Below, piece by piece: positions 43,762 to 52,447 of a stretch of 64,000 bases of DNA. Numbering within the stretch: the stretch's first letter is position 1; the number at the start of each line of letters is the position of its first letter. The position numbers and the translations under genes are program-made. This DNA is from Variovorax beijingensis. GTDB lineage: Bacteria; Pseudomonadota; Gammaproteobacteria; Burkholderiales; Burkholderiaceae_C. The notes below the pieces were generated by a model, which was not told where the DNA came from, searched no databases, and worked only from the letters and a program-made list of their open reading frames with translations. The stretch lies in assembly GCF_007828835.1 (NCBI RefSeq), contig NZ_VIVL01000002.1:496001-560000 (forward strand). The letters run 5' to 3'.

Positions 43762-46700
43762 TTAACTCACCCGCAGCACCGCATCCGCCGGCAGCGCCTG
43801 CCAGTCGATCCATTCGCCGATGGCGGCATGGTGCGTGGGCGTTCCGGCGGCATCGGGCGTTCCCCATTGCAGCGTCAGACGCCGCTGCCCGAGCCGCAGC
43901 GCAATCTCGAACCCCGGCCAGTGCGCGGGTACGCGCGGCGTCAGCGCGAGCATGCGGCCCTTCACGCGCAGGCCCAGCAGCGTTTCGACGGCGGCGCGGT
44001 GCAGCCATGCGGCCGAGCCGGTGTACCAGCTCCAGCCGCCGCGCCCGACATACGGCGCGGCGCTGTAGATGTCGCCGGCCATCACGTAGGGCTCCAGTTC
44101 GTAGGCGGGTCCGCGCTCGGGATGCATCGCGCGGTGCGCGGGGCTCAGGCCCTCGAAGCTGCGCCATGCCGCTTCATGGTCGCCCTGGATTGCCTGCGCC
44201 ATCAGCGCCCACACCGCGCCGTGCGAATACTGCCCGCCGTTCTCGCGCACGCCGGGCGGGTAGGCCTGGATGTAGCCCGGATTGTTGGCCGAGTGGGCGA
44301 AGGGCGGCGCCAGCAGGCGCAGCAGGCCGGCCGGCCCGTCGTGCAGATGCGTCTTGACGGCGGCCATCGCCGGGCCGGTGCGGGCGTCGTCCGATGCGCC
44401 CGAGAGCACTGACCACGCTTGCGCGATCAGGTCGATGCGGCACTCGTCATTGGCCGACGAACCGAGCGGCGCGCTGTTGTCGAAGAAGGCGCGGCGGAAC
44501 CAGGCGCCGTCCCAGCCGGCATCGTGCAGCGCGGCGATCCAGCCTCGCCGCGCCTCGTTCCAGCGCGCGGCCCTGGCGTGCTCGCCGCGCGCCTGGGCGA
44601 TCGGCGCGTATTGCTCGACCACGCTGCACAGGAACCATGCCAGCCAGACCGATTCGCCGCGGCCTTCATGGCCGACCCGGTTCATGCCGTCGTTCCAGTC
44701 GCCGGTGCCCATCAGCGGCAGGCCGTGCACGCCGGTCTTCAGGCTGCGGTCGATGGTCAGCGCGCCGTGCTCGAACACCGTGGCCGTGCGGCCGCTGTGC
44801 TGCGGCGCGTAGTAGGCGTCCTCGGCGCCCGCGGGAATCGCGGGGCCTTCGATGAATCCGACCACGTGGTCGAGCAGCGCGGCATCGCCGCTCACCTCGA
44901 CGTAGTGCGCCGTCGCAAAGGGCAGCCACAGCAGGTCGTCCGAAAAATGCGTGCGCACGCCGGCGCCGCCGGGCATGTGCCACCAGTGCTGCACGTCGCC
45001 CTCGGGGAACTGGCGCGCCGCGTTGACGATGATCTGCTCGCGCAGCCGCGAAGGATCGGTGAGCGCGAAGGCCATCGCATCCTGCAGCTGGTCGCGAAAT
45101 CCGAAGGCGCCTCCGGCCTGGTAGAAGCCGGCCTTCGACCAGAGCCGGCAGGCCAGCGTCTGGTAGACGAGCCAGCGGTTGGCCATGGCATCGAACAGCG
45201 GGTCGGGCGTGCGCACCTGCAGGCGGCCCAGCAGCTCGTCCCAGAAGCCGCGCACCTGCGCCAGCGCTTCGGGCACATCGCGTTCGCGCCAGCGGCGGGC
45301 GAGGGCGAGCGCCGCATCGGCGTCGTCGGCGTGGCCCAGCACGAAGGTGAAGCCGACGCTCTGGCCGGCGCCGACGACCAGTTCGCCGCCGACCGCCGCG
45401 CAGGCATCGAGCCCGCTGCCGGCCCGGCGCGCCAGCGTGTCGGGCACTTCGACGATGCCGCGCCCCGCGAAGAACTCGTTGCGGTCGCAGGTCCATTGCG
45501 TGGCACCCGGCAAACCTGCCAGCAGCAGGAAAGCCGTGCTGCCGCCAAAGCCCGTGCTCGATTCACGCTGCTGGCCGAACACCGCAGGCTGGTCTTCGGG
45601 CTTCCAGCAATGAACGGTGCGCCGGTCTCCGCGCGCGGCGCCGAGCTGCCACTCGGCCATGCCGAGCGCGCGCAGGCGCCGCTGGCCGGAGCCCTGGTTG
45701 TGCACGCGCACATGCACCAGCTTGACGGCGTCGTCCCGGTCCGCGAAGAAGGTGGTCTTGATGGCGAGCTCCCGCTGCCGGCCCTCGAAGACCGTGTAGC
45801 CCTGGCCATGCCGCACGCGATGCCGCACTTCGCCGCCATCGCCCGCACCCTGGCCCGCCGGCGTGAGCGGCAACAGCACGCCCGAGGCGAGGTCCTGCAG
45901 CAGGTAGTGTTCGAAGGCCGGATCCTGCACCGGATCGTTCGACCATGGCGTGAGCTGGTGCATGCGGCTGTTGCCGGCCCAGGTGAAGCCGGTGCCCCAT
46001 TCGGACACCTGGAAGCCGAAGCCGGCGTTGGCGATCACGTTGATCCAGGGGCGCGGCGTGCGGTGGCCGGCGCCGACCTCGAAGCGGAACTCGCCGCTGT
46101 CGGCATCGAAGCTTCCAGCAGGCGCTGTCGTGGACGGTGTCGCCGCGGGCCGGACCAGCAACGCGGCACGCGACGATGCGGCCTGGGCCTCGGCGTCCGT
46201 GCCGGCATCGACCCGCGCCTCGTGCAGAGCCGCCACCTGCGTCTCGAGGGGGCGCCCGTCGGCGGTGAACACCACGCGCGCCAGCTTCGAAAGCGCCGCC
46301 TTCTCCGAGGCCGCCACCTCGTGGTCGCGCAGCAGGTAGAAGCCTGCCGTGTCGTTGCGTGGAAAGCTGTTCTGCGTCTGGTGCGCAACGCGCAGGCGCA
46401 GCGCCTCGATCTCGCGCTGCAGCGGCATCAGGTAGGAGTTCGGCTCGCCGTTGAGCACCACCAGGTCGCAGGCCACGCCGCCGAAGCCCCACCACGGCTG
46501 CGCACGCAGCAATGCGTTGATGAGCCCCATGCCGTCCATCGAATGGATCGCGACCAGCACGATGGGCTTGTCGCCCGAGATGCCGAAGCGCCAGATCTGC
46601 CGCAGGTCGACCAGTCCGCGGTCCTTCATCACGCGCGGCGTGGTGTAGGTGAGGATGGTCGTCAGGTCCTGCAGCGCAAAGGTCTGCGCGGGTGCGATGC

Positions 46701-49700
46701 TCAAGTCGCGCAGCCGCACCTGCGCCAGCGTGGCAGCCATGCGCGTGGCGCGTTCGACGTGCATCGGCTCCAGGTAGCGGTCGATGCTGGGCATCAGCGC
46801 CTCGATGCTTGCGTCGGCGGCGGTGGCGAAGCTCAGCCGCGCGGTGGCCCCCGGCGCGATCGACAGGCGCACGCGCAGGCATGCGATGGGATCGAGCCCG
46901 TTCACCGGCGTGCCGTCGGCCGCCAGCGGCTGCGCATCGAGCGCGGGGTTCGCGAGCGAGCGGTTGCGGCCGATGAAGGCGCGCCGGTCGGTCATGCAGT
47001 CGATGGAAAGCACATGGGCATCGACCGAGGCAAGGAAGTGCGCGGCGGCCACCACCGGGTCGCCGTGCAGGCGCGGCTTGCGCGCCATCAGCAGCGCACG
47101 CCATGCGGGTTCCCAGCGCGACTCGACGAACAGGTTGGCGAAGGCCGGATGCGCCTCGTCGGCCTTGGGATTCGACAGCACCGGCTCGAAGTAGGAGACG
47201 AGTTCGAGCGTGCGGGTCTCTCCGCCGCTGTTGTGCAGCGTGATGTTGCGCAGCTCGGTGTCGTCCTCCGGGCTGATCAGCACCGTGGTGCGCGCTTGCA
47301 GGCCGTCGCCGGCCGCATCGAACTGCACCTGCTCGGCGAGGAAGCGGGTGCGGTAGGTCCAGCCGGCGCCGGGCGCGGGCAGGGCCGTGAGCGAAACGGG
47401 CTCCTGCCGGCCTCCATCTTTTTTGGTATCGCGCAGGTAGAAGAAGGTCCCGTGGCTGTCGCGCAGCGGATCGTCGCGCCAGCGGGTCACGTTGAATGCG
47501 TGCCACCGGCTGACGCCCGCGCCGTTGGCGCGCAGGGCCACCGTGTAGCGCCCGTTCGACAGCAGGTGGGTGGGCTGGAAGCGGGACGCCGTCGGGTCCA
47601 CCGCGCGGGGCTGGAACAGGGGCGCAAGTTCGCTCAGGCTGGGCTCGGGCGGCGTACGCGGATCGGCGCTGCCGATGATCTGCCGCGGCGTGCGCTCGTG
47701 CAGCAGCGATTCGTGCGCTTGCACCAGCGCGGCACTGCCGAACCAGCGGCGCGGCGCCTCGGTACGCAGCACATGGCACAGCGCCACCAGAGACATGCCC
47801 TGATGGTGCGCCATGAAGTTGCGCACCACGGTGAAGTCCTGTCCCTCGGCCTGGCGCGAGGTGGTGAAATCCACCGCGTCGTGAAAGCCGAATTCCCCGC
47901 GCGCGCCGAGCGATTCGAGCAGCTCCAGGTTGGCCACCGCCGCGGCCGGTTCGAGCACGGCGGCCATGGCGCTCGCGTAGGGCGCCACCACGCGGTCGGT
48001 GGGCGGCGTGCGGCGCAGCGCGAGGCGTGGCACACCGAACGGCGAATACTGATAGGCCAGCGAGTGGTCCTGCGCGAAGTAGGCCGATTCCGAAATGCCC
48101 CATGGCAGGCCCAGCGAACGGCCGAAGGCCTGCTGCTCGGCGATGGCCGCGGCGTTGGCCACCTGCAGCAGGCCGTCGGCAGGCTCCGGCATCACGAGCG
48201 CGGGCATCAGGTACTCGAACATCGAACCGGACCACGACTTGAGGCCGGGCTGGAAACCCACCAGCAGGAACGGCCGGCCCAGCGCCATCCAGTGGCGGCG
48301 AGGTACATCCCCCTTCGCAATCGCCAGGAAGCTCAACAAGCGCGACTCGGAGGCCAGCAGGTCGTAGTAGCTGGCATCGAGCACGTTCTCCTCGACACGC
48401 AGGCCGATGTGGAACAGGTGCCGCTTGGGGTCGTAGAGGCCGCTGAAATCCATGCCGGCGTGCAGCGCATCGCAGCGCTGAGCCAGCGCCTCCAGCGCGG
48501 GTTCCTCGTGGCGCTGGCAGCCCTCGGCAGCAAAGGCGCGGCAGGCCTGGGCCACGGCCACCAGGTGGCCCGCGAGGTTGCCGCTGTCCACGCTGGATAC
48601 GTAGGCGGGCGGCAGCAACTGAAGCGTCTGCGTGTCGTACCAGTTGAAGAGATGGCCCTGGTGCTTCTGCATGCGGTCCACGGTGTCGAGCGTGGCCGTG
48701 ATGCGCGCGAGCAGCGCCGCGGTGTCGATCCAGCGGAACTCGCGCGCGCAGCAGGTGGCCAGCAGGTACATGCCGATGTTGGTCGGCGAGGTGCGGTGGG
48801 CGATGGTCGGCCGCGGCTCGAGCTGCAGGTTGTCGGGCGGCAGGTGGTTGTCTTGCGGGCCGACCACGTGCTCGAAGAAGCGCCAGGTGTCGTGCGCCAG
48901 TTTCTCCAGGTAGCCGCGTTGTTCGGCGCTCAAAGGATCGGGCACCTGCGCATCGACGCGACTGCTCCACCACGCCGCGAACGGCGCCAGCGCCCAGGTC
49001 AGGAACAACAGCGGCCCGGCCACCGGGTAGGCGCTCCAGCACGCCGCCACCACGGCCAGCGCCAGGCAGAGCGCGCTGCTGAGGGCCGCGTTGCGCAGGA
49101 AGGGCAACAGCTGCTGGCTGGACTGGGCCTGGGCCTGGGCGGTCGTGGTCCATTGAAGCAGGTGCCTGCGGCTGACGGTCAGCCGCCATGTCGCCAGGAA
49201 CATCGCATCGAGCAGCAGGCGCGCCTGTGCCGCCAGCTGCACGAACTGCCAGGCTGCGCCGGCCATGGCCCGCAGCAGTTCCACCGCACCGACGTCGAAG
49301 AAGTGGCGCAGCTCGATGGCGCGGCGCGTCGGCACCAGTCCCGCCAGGGCGCCGAGCAGCGGTCCGAGCATGAGCGCCGCGGCGACCGCGGCCAGCGCCC
49401 ATCCGAGCGGCATGGCCTGCGTGAAGACCACGAGCACCAGCAGCGCGAAGGAGGCGGGCACCACCAGCGAGCGGCGCAGGTTGTCGCCCATCTTCCAGAG
49501 CCCGAGCGCATCGATGCCGAAGTGCCTGGCGCGCCACAGCAGTGGCAGCAGCTGCCAGTCGCCGCGCACCCAGCGGTGCACGCGCGATGCGGCCACGCCG
49601 GAGTGGTGCGGGTGGTCCTCGATCAGCACCACGTCGCTCACCATCGCGCAGCGCGCGACCGTGCCTTCGAGCAGGTCATGGCTCAGCACCGCGCCTTCGG

Positions 49701-51951
49701 GCAGGCGCCCGTCGAGTGCGGCATGCACCGCGCGCACGTTCAGCAGGCCCTTGCCGGTGAAGGAGCCGCTGCCGAACACGTCCTGGTAGATGTCGGATGC
49801 GCCGCTGCCGTAGGGGTCGAGCCCGCACTGCCCGGCAAACATCCAGTGGAAGAAGGAGCGCTCGCTGCGCATCGGAAACGGCGTCACGATGCGCGGCTGG
49901 AGGATGCCGAAGCCCGCGACCACGCGCCGCCCTTGTGCGTCGATCTCGGGGGCATTGAGCGGATGGGCGGCGATCGACACCAGGTCGCGCAGCGCGCCCG
50001 GCGGCAGGCCCGTGTCGCTGTCGAGGGTCAGCACATAGGGCGTTCGTCCCGGGGCCAGCTGCTGGCCCGGCGCAAGCGGCAGGAAGCCGCTGGCGTCGCC
50101 GCTTGCCAGCAGGCGCATCAGCATTTCGAGCTTGCCGCGCTTGCGCTCCCAGCCCATCCAGCGTTCTTCGGTACCGCTCCAGCTGCGCGGCCGGTGCAGC
50201 AGCAGGAAGCGCGGGGCCGCGCCGGCGGGCGCCGGATATCTGGCGTTGAGCGCGGCGATGCGCGCAACGGCATCGTCGAGCAGCGGCGCGTCTTCCGGCA
50301 GCGAGGCTTGCGGGGCATCGGCCCAGTCGGTCAGCAGCGCGAACTGGGCGTGCGCCTCACGATTGGCGAGCCAGTGCAGTTCGAGCCGGTGCGCGAGCTG
50401 CGCGGTGTTCGCGGGTGAGCTCAGCAGCGTGGGAATGACGACCAGCGTGCGATGCCGTTCGGGAATGCCGGCCGCGAAGTCGAGGCGAGGCAATGCCTGC
50501 ACCCGCACCGACTCGGCCACGATGCGCTGCGCCAGGGCGATCAACGCCTCCGAAAGCGGCCATGCGAGCAGTGCCATCGCTGCGATGGCGGTCCAGCCGC
50601 GCGGCGGAGGCAGGCCGTGCGCGACGGTCGCGAGCAGCCACACCGTGCCCAGGACGATGGACAGCACATAGGCGAGCAGGCGCCAGCCGCGGCGGCCATG
50701 CAGCCGCCGGGCCCTCGCCGGCCGGCCGGCACGGCCCGCCGGCGCATCGGACTGCAGCGCCGCGACCAGCGCATCGCGCCCTTGGCCGAACAGGTGGTAG
50801 CCGGCGGTGCTGTCGGCGCGATCGGTGCCGGCGCTGTCACGGCCGGCCGGCGCAGCGGCCGCGAGCCGCACCACGGCCTGGGCCACTTCGCGTTCGGATC
50901 GGCCGCAGTCGCGCGCGATCCGCTCCATCGCATGCGTGATCTGCTGGCGCGTGAGCTCGCTTTCATCGGCGAAGCTGGGCAGCTCGTGCAGCGCGCGCAG
51001 CGAGCGGCTGACGGGTTCGATCAGGCCGCTCCACTCGACCTGCCCGATCATGCGCAGCGTGGTGATGATGTTGCCGACCGTGAGGTTGGCCGCGGCCTGC
51101 GCGTTCTGCGCCTCGCCGATCAGCGCCGGCCCGTTGGGGCAGTGCTGCTCGGTCCAGCGCACCAGCGCCGGCGTGTTCTCTCCGTGCTCCACCGGCAGGC
51201 GCTGCCAGAGCTGCGTGAGGTACGCATCCTGCAGGTTGTGGCTTTGCAATGCGCGGTACAACGTGTCGAGGTCCTGCGTCGACAGATGCGGTGCCGCGTC
51301 CCAGACCGCGTGCGCTATTTCGCGCGCCACCTTGTTCTCCGCAATGCTCTCGGCCACGCGGCGCAGGTTTTCGAGCAGCACCACGCGCAGGGTGGTGGGC
51401 AGCGCCCAGAGTTCGCCGAGCGTGAGCTCGTCGATGTCCTGGTAGGCGTTCAGAAAGGCGGTGAACAGCGTCTTGTTGAGCACGCTGTCGGTATGGGCCA
51501 CGTAGGCCCAGGCAATGCCGTAGACGCGCGGCAGGCCCGCGAGCGGCGGCGTGGCGAGCTTGGGCAGCCGCGCGTAGTAGCTGCGCGGCACGCCGTCGTG
51601 GATCTGCTGGAGCTGCGCCTCCACAAGGTGGAAGTTGTCGAGCAGCCATTCGGCTGCGGGAGATACATAGCGCCCGCTCTGCGAGATCAGTGCGATGTAG
51701 TCGAAAGCATTGCGCAGCGATTCGAGGTTTTCGTCCACGCGCGGGAAAAAGGGCGCTCCCTCGCGCGCGCGGCGCGGGTCGAGTTCGACCACCTGGGCCC
51801 GGGCCAGGCTGTGGCCGTGCTGTTCGAAGCGCTGGGCTCCGAAGAGCTCGGCGCGGATCGGCAGCGCCACCGGGTCGTGGGGCGCAAGGAGCAGCGCGCG
51901 CGCGTACGCACTGAGATCTGCGAGCCGGTCAACGACAAAGGCGGCGCTCAT
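43762..51951 (-). CDS. ndvB: Cyclic beta-1,2-glucan synthase (NdvB/Cgs-type)
   Basis: A protein of 2,729 aa, about as long as Rhizobium NdvB (about 2,800). The order fits. An N-terminal region is followed by membrane helices around 425-490. A GT84 glucosyltransferase has TLDSDTGLPPG with Asp644 and Asp646 and the HRWVRGDWQLLP block near 797, and further helices lie around 840-1000. A long middle region and a GH94 phosphorylase-type domain at the C-terminus carry the GDWNDGMN motif (Asp2418, Asp2421) and GQYSHGAVWA. It elongates, cyclises and trims beta-1,2-glucan at the inner membrane. The start ATG 51951 has AAAGG upstream, but that RBS is buried in a strong hairpin. A 72-aa membrane peptide precedes it on the same strand. 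Confidence 0.94.
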   Translation of the reverse strand: MSAAFVVDRLADLSAYARALLLAPHDPVALPIRAELFGAQRFEQHGHSLARAQVVELDPRRAREGAPFFPRVDENLESLRNAFDYIALISQSGRYVSPAAEWLLDNFHLVEAQLQQIHDGVPRSYYARLPKLATPPLAGLPRVYGIAWAYVAHTDSVLNKTLFTAFLNAYQDIDELTLGELWALPTTLRVVLLENLRRVAESIAENKVAREIAHAVWDAAPHLSTQDLDTLYRALQSHNLQDAYLTQLWQRLPVEHGENTPALVRWTEQHCPNGPALIGEAQNAQAAANLTVGNIITTLRMIGQVEWSGLIEPVSRSLRALHELPSFADESELTRQQITHAMERIARDCGRSEREVAQAVVRLAAAAPAGRDSAGTDRADSTAGYHLFGQGRDALVAALQSDAPAGRAGRPARARRLHGRRGWRLLAYVLSIVLGTVWLLATVAHGLPPPRGWTAIAAMALLAWPLSEALIALAQRIVAESVRVQALPRLDFAAGIPERHRTLVVIPTLLSSPANTAQLAHRLELHWLANREAHAQFALLTDWADAPQASLPEDAPLLDDAVARIAALNARYPAPAGAAPRFLLLHRPRSWSGTEERWMGWERKRGKLEMLMRLLASGDASGFLPLAPGQQLAPGRTPYVLTLDSDTGLPPGALRDLVSIAAHPLNAPEIDAQGRRVVAGFGILQPRIVTPFPMRSERSFFHWMFAGQCGLDPYGSGASDIYQDVFGSGSFTGKGLLNVRAVHAALDGRLPEGAVLSHDLLEGTVARCAMVSDVVLIEDHPHHSGVAASRVHRWVRGDWQLLPLLWRARHFGIDALGLWKMGDNLRRSLVVPASFALLVLVVFTQAMPLGWALAAVAAALMLGPLLGALAGLVPTRRAIELRHFFDVGAVELLRAMAGAAWQFVQLAAQARLLLDAMFLATWRLTVSRRHLLQWTTTAQAQAQSSQQLLPFLRNAALSSALCLALAVVAACWSAYPVAGPLLFLTWALAPFAAWWSSRVDAQVPDPLSAEQRGYLEKLAHDTWRFFEHVVGPQDNHLPPDNLQLEPRPTIAHRTSPTNIGMYLLATCCAREFRWIDTAALLARITATLDTVDRMQKHQGHLFNWYDTQTLQLLPPAYVSSVDSGNLAGHLVAVAQACRAFAAEGCQRHEEPALEALAQRCDALHAGMDFSGLYDPKRHLFHIGLRVEENVLDASYYDLLASESRLLSFLAIAKGDVPRRHWMALGRPFLLVGFQPGLKSWSGSMFEYLMPALVMPEPADGLLQVANAAAIAEQQAFGRSLGLPWGISESAYFAQDHSLAYQYSPFGVPRLALRRTPPTDRVVAPYASAMAAVLEPAAAVANLELLESLGARGEFGFHDAVDFTTSRQAEGQDFTVVRNFMAHHQGMSLVALCHVLRTEAPRRWFGSAALVQAHESLLHERTPRQIIGSADPRTPPEPSLSELAPLFQPRAVDPTASRFQPTHLLSNGRYTVALRANGAGVSRWHAFNVTRWRDDPLRDSHGTFFYLRDTKKDGGRQEPVSLTALPAPGAGWTYRTRFLAEQVQFDAAGDGLQARTTVLISPEDDTELRNITLHNSGGETRTLELVSYFEPVLSNPKADEAHPAFANLFVESRWEPAWRALLMARKPRLHGDPVVAAAHFLASVDAHVLSIDCMTDRRAFIGRNRSLANPALDAQPLAADGTPVNGLDPIACLRVRLSIAPGATARLSFATAADASIEALMPSIDRYLEPMHVERATRMAATLAQVRLRDLSIAPAQTFALQDLTTILTYTTPRVMKDRGLVDLRQIWRFGISGDKPIVLVAIHSMDGMGLINALLRAQPWWGFGGVACDLVVLNGEPNSYLMPLQREIEALRLRVAHQTQNSFPRNDTAGFYLLRDHEVAASEKAALSKLARVVFTADGRPLETQVAALHEARVDAGTDAEAQAASSRAALLVRPAATPSTTAPAGSFDADSGEFRFEVGAGHRTPRPWINVIANAGFGFQVSEWGTGFTWAGNSRMHQLTPWSNDPVQDPAFEHYLLQDLASGVLLPLTPAGQGAGDGGEVRHRVRHGQGYTVFEGRQRELAIKTTFFADRDDAVKLVHVRVHNQGSGQRRLRALGMAEWQLGAARGDRRTVHCWKPEDQPAVFGQQRESSTGFGGSTAFLLLAGLPGATQWTCDRNEFFAGRGIVEVPDTLARRAGSGLDACAAVGGELVVGAGQSVGFTFVLGHADDADAALALARRWRERDVPEALAQVRGFWDELLGRLQVRTPDPLFDAMANRWLVYQTLACRLWSKAGFYQAGGAFGFRDQLQDAMAFALTDPSRLREQIIVNAARQFPEGDVQHWWHMPGGAGVRTHFSDDLLWLPFATAHYVEVSGDAALLDHVVGFIEGPAIPAGAEDAYYAPQHSGRTATVFEHGALTIDRSLKTGVHGLPLMGTGDWNDGMNRVGHEGRGESVWLAWFLCSVVEQYAPIAQARGEHARAARWNEARRGWIAALHDAGWDGAWFRRAFFDNSAPLGSSANDECRIDLIAQAWSVLSGASDDARTGPAMAAVKTHLHDGPAGLLRLLAPPFAHSANNPGYIQAYPPGVRENGGQYSHGAVWALMAQAIQGDHEAAWRSFEGLSPAHRAMHPERGPAYELEPYVMAGDIYSAAPYVGRGGWSWYTGSAAWLHRAAVETLLGLRVKGRMLALTPRVPAHWPGFEIALRLGQRRLTLQWGTPDAAGTPTHHAAIGEWIDWQALPADAVLRVS

Positions 51952-51965
51952 GGCGCCGCCTTTGT
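51935..51965 (-). promoter_or_regulatory. Start-codon hairpin of the glucan synthase mRNA
   Basis: ACAAAGGCGGCGC (51935-51947) and GCGCCGCCTTTGT (51953-51965) are a perfect 13-bp inverted repeat with a 5-base loop. On the minus strand the loop is CATGA and contains the start codon of the glucan synthase (51949-51951), while the AAAGG Shine-Dalgarno falls in the 5' arm. Folded, the hairpin would block ribosome entry. It also has the shape of a weak terminator (TTTGT tail), so termination of an upstream transcript is an alternative. Confidence 0.6.
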
Positions 51966-51978
51966 CTGGAGTTCGAGG

Positions 51979-52001
51979 AGGGGGCCGACTATTTGCCCCC
52001 T
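51979..52001 (-). promoter_or_regulatory. Second leader hairpin between the 72-aa peptide gene and the glucan synthase
   Basis: AGGGGGC (51979-51985) and GCCCCCT (51995-52001) form a 7-bp stem with a 9-base loop, 28 bp upstream of the start of the glucan synthase on its strand. Together with the start-codon hairpin it makes a compact structured leader of about 70 nt. Function unknown. Confidence 0.45.
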
Positions 52002-52045
52002 CTCGGGGGAAATTGCAGCCCGTGTCGCTTCAGGGTCTGCCACCC

Positions 52046-52264
52046 TCAAGCGACGGCGAACAGCCCGATACCGAAAGCGACCGCAACGAAAGCCATCGTG
52101 ACGATCCGGCCCGCAGCGAGCGCGCGCACCCGCTGCATGTGGCTTCGCACCGAGAACCATCGCCCGTGGGCGCGTGCGCAATGGCGCATGTGAGAGGCCA
52201 GCGCTTCGAAATCGTGATGGACGAAATCGATCTGCGAATGAGTCAGCGACTGCGGGGTAGACAT
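52046..52264 (-). CDS. 72-aa single-helix membrane protein, hypothetical
   Basis: A short protein (MSTPQSLTHSQIDFVHH...) with a soluble His/Arg-rich N-terminal half and one C-terminal membrane helix (GRIVTMAFVAVAFGIGLFAVA). The ATG at 52264 has AGGAG 8-9 bases upstream, so it is likely translated. It is the first gene before the glucan synthase on the same strand (94-bp gap) and may be a small accessory protein, or an unrelated gene. I know no family for it. Confidence 0.6.
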   Translation of the reverse strand: MSTPQSLTHSQIDFVHHDFEALASHMRHCARAHGRWFSVRSHMQRVRALAAGRIVTMAFVAVAFGIGLFAVA

Positions 52265-52390
52265 TGCAACGGGCTCCTGAATACGACTCGAGCTGCCGCG
52301 CGATTGCGAGAGATAGCGAGAAACTTTGAACGTCCCCCGACCCTACTCTCTTAATTGACCTTACGGGTTGCTATCCCGCGTTCCTTGCGT

Positions 52391-52419
52391 AGGAAAGGGC
52401 GCACAAAACGCCCTTTCCT
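52391..52419. terminator. Long hairpin downstream of ppc
   Basis: AGGAAAGGGCG (52391-52401) and CGCCCTTTCCT (52409-52419) are a perfect 11-bp inverted repeat with the 7-base loop CACAAAA, 28 bp beyond the ppc stop. It is placed as a ppc terminator on the minus strand. There is no clear U-tract after the stem on that strand, so it may instead stabilise the 3' end. Confidence 0.55.
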
Positions 52420-52447
52420 GGCTTGCTCGATCGATCCGGAGATCTGC

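Noticed and set aside
44419..50418. Stop-free plus-strand frame of about 2,000 codons opposite the glucan synthase
   Set aside because: An artefact of GC-rich codon bias in the minus-strand gene. The translation is low-complexity Arg/His/Gly/Ala with no domain and no RBS.
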